Origin: a virus
Reading direction: 5' to 3' (one strand)
Virus record (IMG/VR): IMGVR_UViG_3300042484_001797
Location: 1 to 26,777 of that record
DNA: 26,777 nt
Position 1 is the stretch's first letter. Each line of letters starts with the position of its first letter. Position numbers and translations under genes: made by a program. The notes beneath the pieces were generated by a model that did no database searches, was not told the origin of the DNA, and worked only from the letters and a program-made list of their open reading frames with translations. Shown here one piece after another: positions 18,376-26,660 of this stretch.

Positions 18376-21015
18376 TTATCTCCTTCTTCTAGGTGCAGTA
18401 GCAACAACTAATTGACCAGCAATAATTGTTACAACTACAATATCTTCTGCTTTTTCACGTTCTGGTATAGACATATCAGCACCCATGCTAAGTAAGGCTT
18501 TACCTAACTCACATTTTTGCTCTTCTGTCAAACCTTCAATTGCTTCATCTGGATTAAAACAAGTGGCAACTGCATCTAATAATGCTGCTGGACTTTCTAA
18601 TACAAGGAGGGCAGATGCTACCTCTGCTTGAATTACTACGGGGTTTCCGTTTGCATCTTCTCTTACCTCTACTGGAATTGTAGGTGGAAGATCACGATAT
18701 TCAATTCCCGCTGCTTCTATGTTGGCAGCAGTTACAGGTGCTCCTTCTGCTGATTCTACCAATACATCTGCAACTAAATCTTTTTCTGCTAAAGTAAATT
18801 TGCCGTCTTCAGATAAGGCTTCAGATAAATTAACAACTTCTGCAGTTGTTATTTCTCCGTCTGCAGAAAGCATTTCTGTAATAAATTCTGCTTCTGCTTC
18901 TGTTAATCCGCCCTCTGATAAAGATTCAGATACTTCAGCAGCAATCTCTTCAGACACTTCTCCACCTTCAGCAATTGCTTCTAATACTGCAGAAACCTCA
19001 GATGCATCTAAACTACTATCGCTAATTAAATCAGTAATAACTTCTTGAATATCTTCTACAGAAAGATTTGCACCACTTTCTGATATTTCTTCAATAGAAA
19101 CTTCACTTTCTTCAAATACAACCTCTGCTTCTTCTGCAGGAGTATCAACTGGTTCTGTGTCTATTGGTTCTGTATCTACAGGTTCTGTATCTACAGGTTC
19201 TGTATCAACTGGTTCTGTATCCACAAACTCTGTGTCTATTGGCTCTGTGTCTATAGGGGTTGTATCTACAGGTTCTGTGTCTACAGGAGTTGTGTCAACT
19301 GGAGTTGTATCTATGGGAGTTGTATCTATTGGAGTTGTATCTATTGGGGAACTATTGCCACCAGTAGTTAAATTGGAGCCTTGTGGTGCGGGTACAGAAA
19401 TAACAGTATCAGTATATTGACTTACAGGTCCAGACCAGTTAGCAACTCTAACAGTATAAGTAGCGCCTTCTGTCAAACCACTTAACTGAATAGATGCAGG
19501 AGCACCATCTGTATTATATGTTCCACCAGCATATGGATTATCTGCATCTGGATCATCTGTTATTACTTGATAGAACCAAGTGTTTGCTGTATATCCTTCA
19601 GGTAGGGATGGTGTAATAGTTGCGGTAGTTCCTGCAACAATTGGAGTTGAAATTATTGGGGCAGGGGTTGGAATGTTGTTATTAATTGCAGTAACTAGTT
19701 GACTTGATTTAGTGTTTAATGATGACTCAAGAGATGTCTTTGTTGATACCGCTGAGTTTACCGTATTGGTTAAAGATGTAGTATTAATAGCATTTATATT
19801 AGATGTGTTTGTAGTATTTTGAGCAACTACTGGAGTAAGGCTTGAGTTTAATTGTGCAATAGTTGCATTTGCTGAGTCAACCGCTGCCTGAACTGTTTCT
19901 GTATTTGGGTCTACATACGGAGTAAATGCTGCACCTTGACTTATTTGTCCAGCAAAACCTGCTCCAACATTAGTATCTGTAATTGCAATAAGTGCACCGT
20001 TAGTTGTTTCTCTAACATTAAATCTCGCTTGATCTGGTATTGGTCCATTAGCAGTTACATTTGCCATCCATGCACCATCATTTGGATTTACATCAGCATT
20101 AAATCTTACCTGAACCATTTGAGTAGAAGCATCTTGTTGTGGAAATGGTCTTAAATCCCAAGCAATATCTAAACTTGTTCCAGTGGTTGAATATGTAATT
20201 CCAGTTCCTGTACTCCAAGTAGTCCAGTCCCATCCAGCAATAGATACTGAAGGTGCTCCTGGAGTTGTATGATAAACCCATCCTTCATTTGTTCCAAATG
20301 TTATTGTTGCATTTGATCCAACGAATACATTGTTGTAAACAGTTCCACCCATTTGCATTCCGAACGGAAGATTCATTTGAACACCAGCATCATCTACTCC
20401 AGCCAAAACATTTGTGCTAGTTCCAATAGTGGCTTGTAAATTATTGACTGCAGTTTGAGCAGCATCAATAGCAAGGTTTGCTTGTGTTAGTTCTGTTTGT
20501 GCAGTGGCTTGTGCAGTAGATGCTTCTGTTTTTGCAACTACGGCTTCAGATATTGCTGTCTGAGCCTCTGTTATTTGTGTTGTTATATTATTTATAGCGG
20601 TAGTTGCAACAGTTACTGTAGCCTTTGCATCTTGAACTACCTGAGAACTTTGATCTATTGTAGTAACAGATAAATCAACATTACTAATAGTATTAATAGC
20701 GGTTTGAACATTATTTATTTCTGTATTAGCCAAAGATATTTTTGATGCTACCTCTGCCGTTACAGATTGGGCTTGAGAATATTCGGTTTGTGCTTGTGTT
20801 ATTTCAACCGTAGCACTTGCGGTGGCATCTATAGCCTCTTGAACGGCTGTAGTGGCTGTTCCAAGGGCTGTATTAACTGCTTGTTGTGCAGGGCTAACAA
20901 TAACCTGTTCTTGATTTTCTGTAGCATGAGCACGATCTGGAGCCATAATTCCAAAAATTGTTATGCATAACCCTACCCCAAAGGCTAATATTAGTCTTCG
21001 TTTAAGGTTTTTCAA
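18376..21015 (-). CDS. Large exported surface protein with coiled coils, FN3 and DT-P repeats
   Basis: This 879-residue protein has a signal peptide (LKRRLILAFGVGLCITIFGI, then APDRAHA). Residues 45-200 are Ala/Thr/Gln-rich helices of coiled-coil type; residues 210-360 a beta sandwich containing SNATITFGTNEGW; 370-450 more coiled coil; 460-550 a fibronectin-III-like domain ending GLTEGATYTVRVANW; 557-626 fourteen 5-residue repeats P-[IV]-D-T-[TE]; then an acidic helical region with EF-hand-like LSEDGKFTLAE loops; and last VVVTIIAGQLVVATAP followed by four Arg, a possible membrane anchor. So it is probably exported and held at the membrane. The TTG start has AGGAG 12 bases upstream; later ATGs would remove the signal. 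A promoter lies upstream. Confidence 0.8.
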   Translation of the reverse strand: MKNLKRRLILAFGVGLCITIFGIMAPDRAHATENQEQVIVSPAQQAVNTALGTATTAVQEAIDATASATVEITQAQTEYSQAQSVTAEVASKISLANTEINNVQTAINTISNVDLSVTTIDQSSQVVQDAKATVTVATTAINNITTQITEAQTAISEAVVAKTEASTAQATAQTELTQANLAIDAAQTAVNNLQATIGTSTNVLAGVDDAGVQMNLPFGMQMGGTVYNNVFVGSNATITFGTNEGWVYHTTPGAPSVSIAGWDWTTWSTGTGITYSTTGTSLDIAWDLRPFPQQDASTQMVQVRFNADVNPNDGAWMANVTANGPIPDQARFNVRETTNGALIAITDTNVGAGFAGQISQGAAFTPYVDPNTETVQAAVDSANATIAQLNSSLTPVVAQNTTNTSNINAINTTSLTNTVNSAVSTKTSLESSLNTKSSQLVTAINNNIPTPAPIISTPIVAGTTATITPSLPEGYTANTWFYQVITDDPDADNPYAGGTYNTDGAPASIQLSGLTEGATYTVRVANWSGPVSQYTDTVISVPAPQGSNLTTGGNSSPIDTTPIDTTPIDTTPVDTTPVDTEPVDTTPIDTEPIDTEFVDTEPVDTEPVDTEPVDTEPIDTEPVDTPAEEAEVVFEESEVSIEEISESGANLSVEDIQEVITDLISDSSLDASEVSAVLEAIAEGGEVSEEIAAEVSESLSEGGLTEAEAEFITEMLSADGEITTAEVVNLSEALSEDGKFTLAEKDLVADVLVESAEGAPVTAANIEAAGIEYRDLPPTIPVEVREDANGNPVVIQAEVASALLVLESPAALLDAVATCFNPDEAIEGLTEEQKCELGKALLSMGADMSIPEREKAEDIVVVTIIAGQLVVATAPRRRR
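19138..19347 (-). repeat. Fourteen 15-base repeats coding P-[IV]-D-T-[TE]
   Basis: Fourteen consecutive 15-base units within the 879-aa gene encode P-I/V-D-T-T/E with one unit changed to F-V-D-T-E and the last ending in P. Codons differ between units, so the run has been conserved at protein level and not just recently duplicated. The repeat is a stiff Pro/Asp/Thr stalk like spacers in wall proteins. Confidence 0.9.
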
Positions 21016-21051
21016 TTGAGTGGTGTTCTCCTATGTGTAATTATATTAGTA

Positions 21052-21060
21052 ATTATACCA
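21052..21060 (-). promoter_or_regulatory. Extended -10 promoter for the 879-aa gene
   Basis: TGGTATAAT on the minus strand, perfect TG-n-TATAAT. The terminator (21073-21104) ends where a -35 would lie, so a -35 is not expected. The TTG start at 21015 is about 30 bases from the predicted +1, with an AGGAG site. Confidence 0.7.
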
Positions 21061-21072
21061 TTTTTAAATCAT

Positions 21073-21104
21073 AAAAAAAGAGGGTAGAAATTAATCTACC
21101 CTCT
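21073..21104 (-). terminator. Rho-independent terminator after the 534-aa surface protein
   Basis: Perfect 10-base stem AGAGGGTAGA / TCTACCCTCT (21079-21088 and 21095-21104) with a six-base loop, followed on the minus strand by seven T (21073-21079). It lies 17 bases beyond the stop at 21121. This is the strongest terminator in the window and ends the terminase transcript. Confidence 0.93.
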
Positions 21105-21120
21105 AATTTAAGTTAAGTTA

Positions 21121-22725
21121 TTACTTAATTTTTAACTTTTTCATGATCTTAGCGATAAGAGCATTAAGAGCCACAATCTTTGCATTTAATGCATCAAGTT
21201 GTGCCAATAATGCTGCATTTGCAGTAGCATTTGCATCCAATACATTTGCAGTTGTTGATAATGCAACCTTCTGTGCTGATAAAGCAAGTCCAGCAGCAGT
21301 TCCAGTTGTACCTGTAACTGTGAATGGACCAGCAGATAATGGAGCATATAGGTTCCATGTTGCAACTCCGCCAACAAATGTTGGAGTCTTAGATCCAACC
21401 AATGTTGCTCCACCTAGTTGAGTAGATGAAATTAGGTCTGCTGACAATAGATCAGTATATGAAGCGCCACTTGCAGCAATATCTGAGATTGGCTTACCTG
21501 AAGCATCTACTGCCTTTAAAGTAAGTTGAACTTTTTCTCCATTGATATAAGATTTTTTATCAAATGATAAAGTAACAGATGATGCTACAGAACTTCCAAT
21601 TGTAACAACTGTGCTTGTTGAAACTGTAGGAGTTGTTGTTGCATTAGCAAATGTAATTGCAACGTCTCCAGTAGCAACTCCATTAATAGCAAAATATGCT
21701 ACTCCATTAGTAGTTGTTGTTGAAGCAGAAACTGTTGCTACAGATGTAGATGCTGAAGTAGCATAAACTGTAGTTCCATTAGATACTGGATTGCCGTTTG
21801 CATCTTTTACAGCAACTGCAACACCATAAGATGTTGAAGATCCATCAGTTCCGTTAGATCCAACACGGTAGACTGAAAAACCTTTTGTTGCAGTATAAGT
21901 TGCAGCATCTCCAGCAAAAACAACTGTCTTAGTTGCTAAAACTGTAGAGCCACTTGAAATTGTAATTGTTGATGTTCCTGATGTTCCATCTCCAAATACG
22001 TTTACAAAATATTGTCCAGCAGTTCCTGTAACAGCACGACCTTGTGAGGCTGCATTAGCCTGTGTTGTACCAAGACCAATCATTCCTGGACCAGCAACAG
22101 TTACTGTTAATGTTCCATTTGTAATGGCATTGTTATTTCCATCTTTTGGTGCTACAAGAATATTAGCAACTGCATTTGCTGCTGCTGATTGAGCAGCCTT
22201 TGCAGCAATAATTGATACAGAATTAGTTGTTGCATCTGGTGCAGCAACTCCTACTGCAGAATAAACTGTTGTGTATGACGTAGATACTGATAAGGTACCA
22301 GAAGCCGTCCATGAGATTGTTTTAATTACTGGGGTTCCTGGAATTCCAGTACCAGCAGTAATTGGAGTAACAGTTACTGTAGATGTGCCAGCAGTAGGGC
22401 TTGAAATAATAAGAGTTGAAACTCCTGCGCCTACGTTGCTAGTTGTAATTTGATAATAACCATTAACTGGCGTTAACAGGGTAGTATTTGATCCTGCAGA
22501 TGCAGATACAATTGAACCCACACCAGACAGGGTAACAGTTGCTACCGTGCTCGTGTCTGTATTAATTGTAAGAGTTGCAAAACCACCAATAACCTGAACA
22601 CCGTTTGTAGTGTCGTACATTGTTGTATTTACAATTGTCGGAGCAGCGTTTGCTGGCGTAGCGACAAGTGTAGTGCTAGTCAAGGCTGCAGCGATGACAA
22701 TAGCAATTTTCTTGAATGAATTCAT
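21121..22725 (-). CDS. Exported Ig-like (Big/invasin-type) surface protein
   Basis: The 534-residue protein has a clear Sec signal peptide (MNSFKKIAIVIAAALTSTTL then VATPANA, cut after A-N-A). The body is Thr/Ser/Ala/Val-rich with several Ig-like strands, including KDGNNNAITNGTLTVTVAG and AVKDANGNPVSNGTTVYATS ('D-x-x-G-N-P-V--GT-V' bacterial Ig-like motif), VTLSFDKKSYINGEKVQLTL and KAVDASGKPISD. The C-terminus has a helical ALLAQLDALNAKIVALNALI heptad region then a basic IMKKLKIK tail. That organisation suggests a host-derived S-layer or adhesin-like protein. AAGGAG is six bases before the ATG. It follows terminase large by 16 bases and is closed by a terminator. Base use is more GC-rich than nearby genes, partly due to Ala/Thr content. 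Confidence 0.75.
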   Translation of the reverse strand: MNSFKKIAIVIAAALTSTTLVATPANAAPTIVNTTMYDTTNGVQVIGGFATLTINTDTSTVATVTLSGVGSIVSASAGSNTTLLTPVNGYYQITTSNVGAGVSTLIISSPTAGTSTVTVTPITAGTGIPGTPVIKTISWTASGTLSVSTSYTTVYSAVGVAAPDATTNSVSIIAAKAAQSAAANAVANILVAPKDGNNNAITNGTLTVTVAGPGMIGLGTTQANAASQGRAVTGTAGQYFVNVFGDGTSGTSTITISSGSTVLATKTVVFAGDAATYTATKGFSVYRVGSNGTDGSSTSYGVAVAVKDANGNPVSNGTTVYATSASTSVATVSASTTTTNGVAYFAINGVATGDVAITFANATTTPTVSTSTVVTIGSSVASSVTLSFDKKSYINGEKVQLTLKAVDASGKPISDIAASGASYTDLLSADLISSTQLGGATLVGSKTPTFVGGVATWNLYAPLSAGPFTVTGTTGTAAGLALSAQKVALSTTANVLDANATANAALLAQLDALNAKIVALNALIAKIMKKLKIK

Positions 22726-22741
22726 TTTTCTCCTTGTTTGT

Positions 22742-24526
22742 TTATATTAAGTTTAACTTATCTAGAAAATCCTTAACATCGTTAGGCATTTTCCGATTAT
22801 CTAAGTCTACCATATGTTGCTGTTTTTCTGCAAGTCTAGAAGAAGACCCCCAGGTATGAACCTCTATCTCTATATTATTATTCTTTATTGTGTGAGATAT
22901 TGCTCCAAATACCGCTCCACAAACAGCATCTGCTAGATCTTTAGATTTTTTACGGGGGTGGTCTACCCTGTTACCCTTCATAATTTTTAATTCTGACATT
23001 TCTTCTAATAATAGTGGAATCATTGGAATAGCAACACGCTCTTCATAAATCATCATGGCTAAATCTTCATAGTGTTTTTTAGCAACTGAAACTGTTTCTG
23101 TTTTAATTCCAACAGCCTGTAGTTCATTTTGAATATCAAATGATTGCCAACGATCAAAAGATACCATGCCAATATTAAAACCTTCTCTACGTAAATTAAT
23201 AATCCATTGCTTTACCTCTGATAGGTTTACTGGACCCTCTGCTCTTGGTTCCCACCAAGCGACAGCGTCAACAACAACAATTGGTGCAACCTGTTCATAA
23301 TCTTTGATGACTTGGATATTAACCCATTTATCAACATGTGCAATAGCAACAGCACACTTGTCATGCTTCTGAGCAAGGTCGGCATGAATATAATAAACTT
23401 TTTCTGGATCTGGTTTAAAGGTTTCATCAAACCTTCTAAATGAATCTATTGGATTTCTAGTGTTCATACATTTTTCTAATTTCTCTTTTTGTTTAAAGAA
23501 CGCATCTGATGCAAATGTTGGCATACATGCAAAACGCATCATTGCATCTCCAATATCTGTATAAAATGCTAATTTAAAATCATCTATTTTACGAGTAGGG
23601 TTTACTTCCCATGTTGGTCTTTTAAAAGCCAAAATCTTTGGAACTTTATAAGAAATAATATTATCTTCATCCCAGTTAATTTCAAATTGATTGCTTGGAT
23701 CATCATGGGGTAGATCTTCATTCATAATAAAAACATGTTTCTTTTCAATAGTTTCTTTTTCTGCAATAACATCTTCATATCTTTTAGAAATAAAGTCACC
23801 TTGATAACGAGGGAATGAAAGTAAAACCACTTTACCTAAATCTGGAAAACGAGAATCTACAGAACCACGAAACGCTTTATAAATATTTTCTGCAGTCTTG
23901 CCTTGTTCATTTCCAGTTCCAACCTCTGATGCAAAACCAGAAATTTCGTCAAGCACTGCAAGCAACAAGTTTAATCCTTCATGTGATTCTCTTTCTGAAT
24001 GTCCAGAATAAACTGTAATTGATTTATCAAATTCTACTGAGTCTGCTTTAGCATTATACTTACCTGCAAACCATGGTGATTTTTCAATTTTTGTTTTAAA
24101 TCCTTTAAAGAAAACATTTTTAGCCTGTTGTGCGTTAATAGCAACGTTAATTAAATCTATTGCATCTCCACTTGGTTTTCCGAAATATCTTGCAGGATCT
24201 TTGAGACATAATAACTTATAAACAATATAAGCGCAAGCAACAGTAGAGGTGAAATCTTTACCAGAACCTTTGCCCAATTGTAGGATGATTTCGTTTTTTG
24301 TGTATTTTTCATAGTATCTTGCTCCTTCTACAGATCCATATAATTCTTGTAAGTCTTCTTTTTTGTATACCTGGCTCATTGCTTCTACAATGTCATATTG
24401 AATTGAAGATAGGGGTGGTTGCCCTAAATAGTCAGAAGACTCTACAAATGTCTTAGCATCTACTGGCTTTTCTTCAAAGTGATTTTCTTTTAGTACTTCA
24501 AGAAAGTCATTGAACATCGTGGACAA
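22742..24526 (-). CDS. terL: Terminase large subunit
   Basis: The 594-residue protein has all motor and nuclease elements. The Walker A is G85-KGSG-K90 in ILQLGKGSGKDFTST; Walker B is LLLAVLDEIS with D193-E194. The RNase-H-like nuclease shows D383 in YYIHADLAQKHDK, D458 in VSFDRWQ and D530/D533 in KSKDLADAVCGAVFGA. So packaging and headful or cos cutting activity are expected. The TTG start at 24526 is chosen because a long ribosome site (GAGAGGTGAT) is seven to eight bases upstream; an ATG at 24517 is poorly placed. It overlaps the small subunit gene by 20 bases. It is followed unusually by exported surface proteins and not a portal gene. Confidence 0.95.
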   Translation of the reverse strand: MSTMFNDFLEVLKENHFEEKPVDAKTFVESSDYLGQPPLSSIQYDIVEAMSQVYKKEDLQELYGSVEGARYYEKYTKNEIILQLGKGSGKDFTSTVACAYIVYKLLCLKDPARYFGKPSGDAIDLINVAINAQQAKNVFFKGFKTKIEKSPWFAGKYNAKADSVEFDKSITVYSGHSERESHEGLNLLLAVLDEISGFASEVGTGNEQGKTAENIYKAFRGSVDSRFPDLGKVVLLSFPRYQGDFISKRYEDVIAEKETIEKKHVFIMNEDLPHDDPSNQFEINWDEDNIISYKVPKILAFKRPTWEVNPTRKIDDFKLAFYTDIGDAMMRFACMPTFASDAFFKQKEKLEKCMNTRNPIDSFRRFDETFKPDPEKVYYIHADLAQKHDKCAVAIAHVDKWVNIQVIKDYEQVAPIVVVDAVAWWEPRAEGPVNLSEVKQWIINLRREGFNIGMVSFDRWQSFDIQNELQAVGIKTETVSVAKKHYEDLAMMIYEERVAIPMIPLLLEEMSELKIMKGNRVDHPRKKSKDLADAVCGAVFGAISHTIKNNNIEIEVHTWGSSSRLAEKQQHMVDLDNRKMPNDVKDFLDKLNLI

Positions 24527-25043
24527 TTGTAATCACCTCTCCTTCTTTAGCAATCTGAGAAAGGCGTTGCATAATTAAATCACGAACCTCTGGGTGTGTT
24601 GAAGCAATCTCTCTAAGAATTTCAACTAGGACTTCTTGCCGTCTTTCAATTTGAACCATCTCTTCTGCAAGTTCTTTGTTTTCTAACAAACCAGCCTTTT
24701 GCAACATTTCAATTCTAGATTTTTCAATATCCATAACCAACTTAATTGCTTGAGTCTTTGCGCTAAGATTATTTGTCATTGATGCTTCATCAATAACCTC
24801 ATAGGACTTAGAGATAAGTTTACTATAATGTGTATCTGCAGCGGCAAGAGCCTCTTTAGCACGAGCACGAATTGCATCATTGGCAGATGCCATAACCTTC
24901 CACTCATTAATTAATGCGACAACACGAGTACGTGGAATGTCTAACTCTTTAGATATCCTTGTAGGATCTTGACCTTTAAGGTATTCTGCTACAACTTTAT
25001 TTACTTCATCTAAATGTTGAATTAATTCTGCCTCAGTTGACAT
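24507..25043 (-). CDS. terS: Terminase small subunit (probable)
   Basis: The 178-residue protein has an N-terminal HTH (residues 25-50: KGQDPTRISKELDIPRTRVV then ALINEW) followed by a long helical region (DAIRARAKEALAAADTHYSK ... KSRIEMLQKAGLLENKELAE), typical of small terminase subunits that bind the packaging site and form a ring. It directly precedes and overlaps the large subunit gene. GAGGG lies nine bases before the ATG. No sequence-specific DNA target can be named. Confidence 0.8.
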   Translation of the reverse strand: MSTEAELIQHLDEVNKVVAEYLKGQDPTRISKELDIPRTRVVALINEWKVMASANDAIRARAKEALAAADTHYSKLISKSYEVIDEASMTNNLSAKTQAIKLVMDIEKSRIEMLQKAGLLENKELAEEMVQIERRQEVLVEILREIASTHPEVRDLIMQRLSQIAKEGEVITIVHDVQ

Positions 25044-25278
25044 TATATTTTCCCTCTAAACGATTAATTTCGTCTTTAATATAAAATATTGCTTTTTCTA
25101 AATCCTGAATTGTTTTTGCTTCATCTTTAAGACCTGCCCTCCATAAATATTTAAAGGCATTTCCAATATTAAAATTACGATGACGTGTAATTTGTATACA
25201 CTCAACCCCACTAGGATCAGTCGTATAGTGTAATGGGTGATTGACTTGATCAACTGTAATGTTTAAATTATTACTCAT
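25033..25278 (-). CDS. DUF3310 protein
   Basis: The 81-residue product from the ATG at 25278 contains QVNHPLHYTTDPSGVECIQI, TRHRNFNIGNAFKYLWRAGL and KTIQDLEKAIFYIKDEI. This is the complete DUF3310 signature ('VNHP-HY--PSGVECI-I-RH-NFN-GNA-KY-WRAG-K'). DUF3310 is common in phages; nucleotide-kinase-like annotation is sometimes given but the role is unproven. AAGGAA lies nine bases before the ATG. The frame continues upstream to 25344, but that region is the HTH gene. It overlaps terminase small by 11 bases. Confidence 0.85.
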   Translation of the reverse strand: MSNNLNITVDQVNHPLHYTTDPSGVECIQITRHRNFNIGNAFKYLWRAGLKDEAKTIQDLEKAIFYIKDEINRLEGKYNVN

Positions 25279-25430
25279 CGTCTTGATTTCCTTAATCCAA
25301 ATTTTGCAAGGTATACATAAATCGTTTCTATGCTTGCCCCACACTCTTTAGCAATGTCTTGTGGAGATTTTTTATCTATAAGATATCTCTTACGAAGCCA
25401 AATCTCGCTTGTATACAGTTTACCAGCCAT
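25275..25430 (-). CDS. Small HTH DNA-binding protein, 51 aa
   Basis: From the ATG at 25430 the product is MAGKLYTSEIWLRKRYLIDK then KSPQDIAKECGASIETIYVY, LAKFGLRKSRR. The QDIAKECGASIETIYVYLAKFGL segment is a helix-turn-helix of the kind found in phage small regulators and homing-endonuclease-like proteins. The basic ends fit DNA binding. An upstream extension to 25478 lies inside the neighbouring gene. The ribosome site is not clear. It overlaps DUF3310 by four bases (ATGA type). Confidence 0.7.
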   Translation of the reverse strand: MAGKLYTSEIWLRKRYLIDKKSPQDIAKECGASIETIYVYLAKFGLRKSRR

Positions 25431-25434
25431 AAGA

Positions 25435-26079
25435 TTATTTGTCAACCTCAACATCCTTAATATCATAATTATAGGCATTGGAGTCTTCTAAGACCCACTT
25501 ATCATAGCCTTCAACATCCCATTTATTAGTATTAATAAGTCTTTCTATTACCAAATCTTTTTTTGTTACAAAAGATGGTTCTTTTAATCTTACTCTATTA
25601 TTTGGCTGAATGGCAAAATTACCATCGTCTCTTTCAATAACATGACCACATTTATGTTGGCCTGGACTTTCTGAATATCCATCATCTAAAATATTGCTTT
25701 CTGGATTATGCCAGTCTAAAGTAAATAAATATTTTCCAGAAATATTATTTTTATTTCTATCTACATAAGACATCCTCATGTTACTTAAATTTTCAAATTT
25801 AGTAACAGAGACATATGGGCTAAAAGAATTCCATAAAACTAAATTATATAAAGGTTCTTCTGTAATGTTTGGTTTTGTACAAAAAGCATTAATTGGCATT
25901 CTCCACCAGATACCACCGTCTTCCATTAAAAAATGAAATAGTGGACTTCTACCTTTAATAGTTGACACACCAAAAATAACACATGGGAAATACTTATCAT
26001 GACTATCTATTTGATCTCTTAAAAAATTTCCACGAACATAGCATTCTATTGGTGGTATGTTTGCATTTAATTCTGGCAT
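25435..26079 (-). CDS. Hypothetical protein, 214 aa
   Basis: Unrecognised protein with a highly structured N-terminal half (PCVIFGVSTIKGRSPLFHFL then MEDGGIWWRMPINAFC) and strong aromatic content (VLWNSFSPYVSVTKFENL, YLFTLDWHNPESN). A GQHKCGHVIERDDGNFAI-like segment contains C and H that may bind metal. The start is in a TAATG overlap with the stop of the resolvase gene, with GGGGTA upstream. Position between resolvase and HTH genes suggests the DNA-processing/packaging module. Function unknown. Confidence 0.6.
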   Translation of the reverse strand: MPELNANIPPIECYVRGNFLRDQIDSHDKYFPCVIFGVSTIKGRSPLFHFLMEDGGIWWRMPINAFCTKPNITEEPLYNLVLWNSFSPYVSVTKFENLSNMRMSYVDRNKNNISGKYLFTLDWHNPESNILDDGYSESPGQHKCGHVIERDDGNFAIQPNNRVRLKEPSFVTKKDLVIERLINTNKWDVEGYDKWVLEDSNAYNYDIKDVEVDK

Positions 26080-26660
26080 TACTCTGTTACCCCTATTGCC
26101 TTATTCCAGTTATTAATAGCCCAATGACCGATGCCACAAGCATCAGCAACGTCATTATCGTTAATAATTTTATCATAATTAATTTCAATTAACTTTATAG
26201 TCCTTTCTTTTCTAACTTGTCTTTCATATGTTTTATACCAAGAATCTGATTTTCCAGGATTTTTTAATCTAATACCTAGTTGTTCTTCTTTAGTTAATTT
26301 TTTGTTTCCTAAATAATTTTGCCATGTAATTGGTGCCACAGTACCAATTTGTTTTGTACCAGATAAACCTGCTGCTCCAAGTAAAGCGCCTTGAACCAAT
26401 GCAAGATCTGCAGCAGTTTTAGGACTATTCATAAAAACTGTATGCTCAATTACTATTGCTTCAAATCCACCAGAGTATTCAAAAAATGCTTTTGTTTTGG
26501 CACAGGCATCCATTACTTTTTCATAGTTTGTATTTCCTTCAAATTTTATTTTTCCAAAAGTATTAAGTTTTTTATTATTAAATAAAGCAAAAGCAAGACT
26601 ATTGGTACTAGCATCAATAGCACAAATACTATTAGGTTGAGTAAAATTAATCTTGTTCAT
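26079..26660 (-). CDS. RuvC-like Holliday junction resolvase
   Basis: The 193-residue protein has the RNase-H-like order: NSICAIDASTNSLAFALF with D16, then FEAIVIEHTVFMN with Glu, then NDNDVADACGIGHWAINNW with the last Asp pair. These are the acidic metal ligands of RuvC-like nucleases. The lengths match phage RuvC-like resolvases, which clear branched DNA before packaging. The chosen start is the ATG at 26660; a TTG at 26666 (five bases from AAGGA) would add two residues and has the better spacing. It overlaps the partial zinc-ribbon gene upstream. Confidence 0.85.
   Translation of the reverse strand: MNKINFTQPNSICAIDASTNSLAFALFNNKKLNTFGKIKFEGNTNYEKVMDACAKTKAFFEYSGGFEAIVIEHTVFMNSPKTAADLALVQGALLGAAGLSGTKQIGTVAPITWQNYLGNKKLTKEEQLGIRLKNPGKSDSWYKTYERQVRKERTIKLIEINYDKIINDNDVADACGIGHWAINNWNKAIGVTE

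Noticed and set aside
19138-19347. Regular short repeats that could be taken for a CRISPR array.
   Set aside because: Units are 15 bases, contiguous, in-frame and coding, with no spacers.
19157-19420. An open + strand frame coding SVSTGSVSTG-type repeats.
   Set aside because: It is the antisense reading of the 14-unit repeat in the 879-aa gene; it has no ribosome site of its own.
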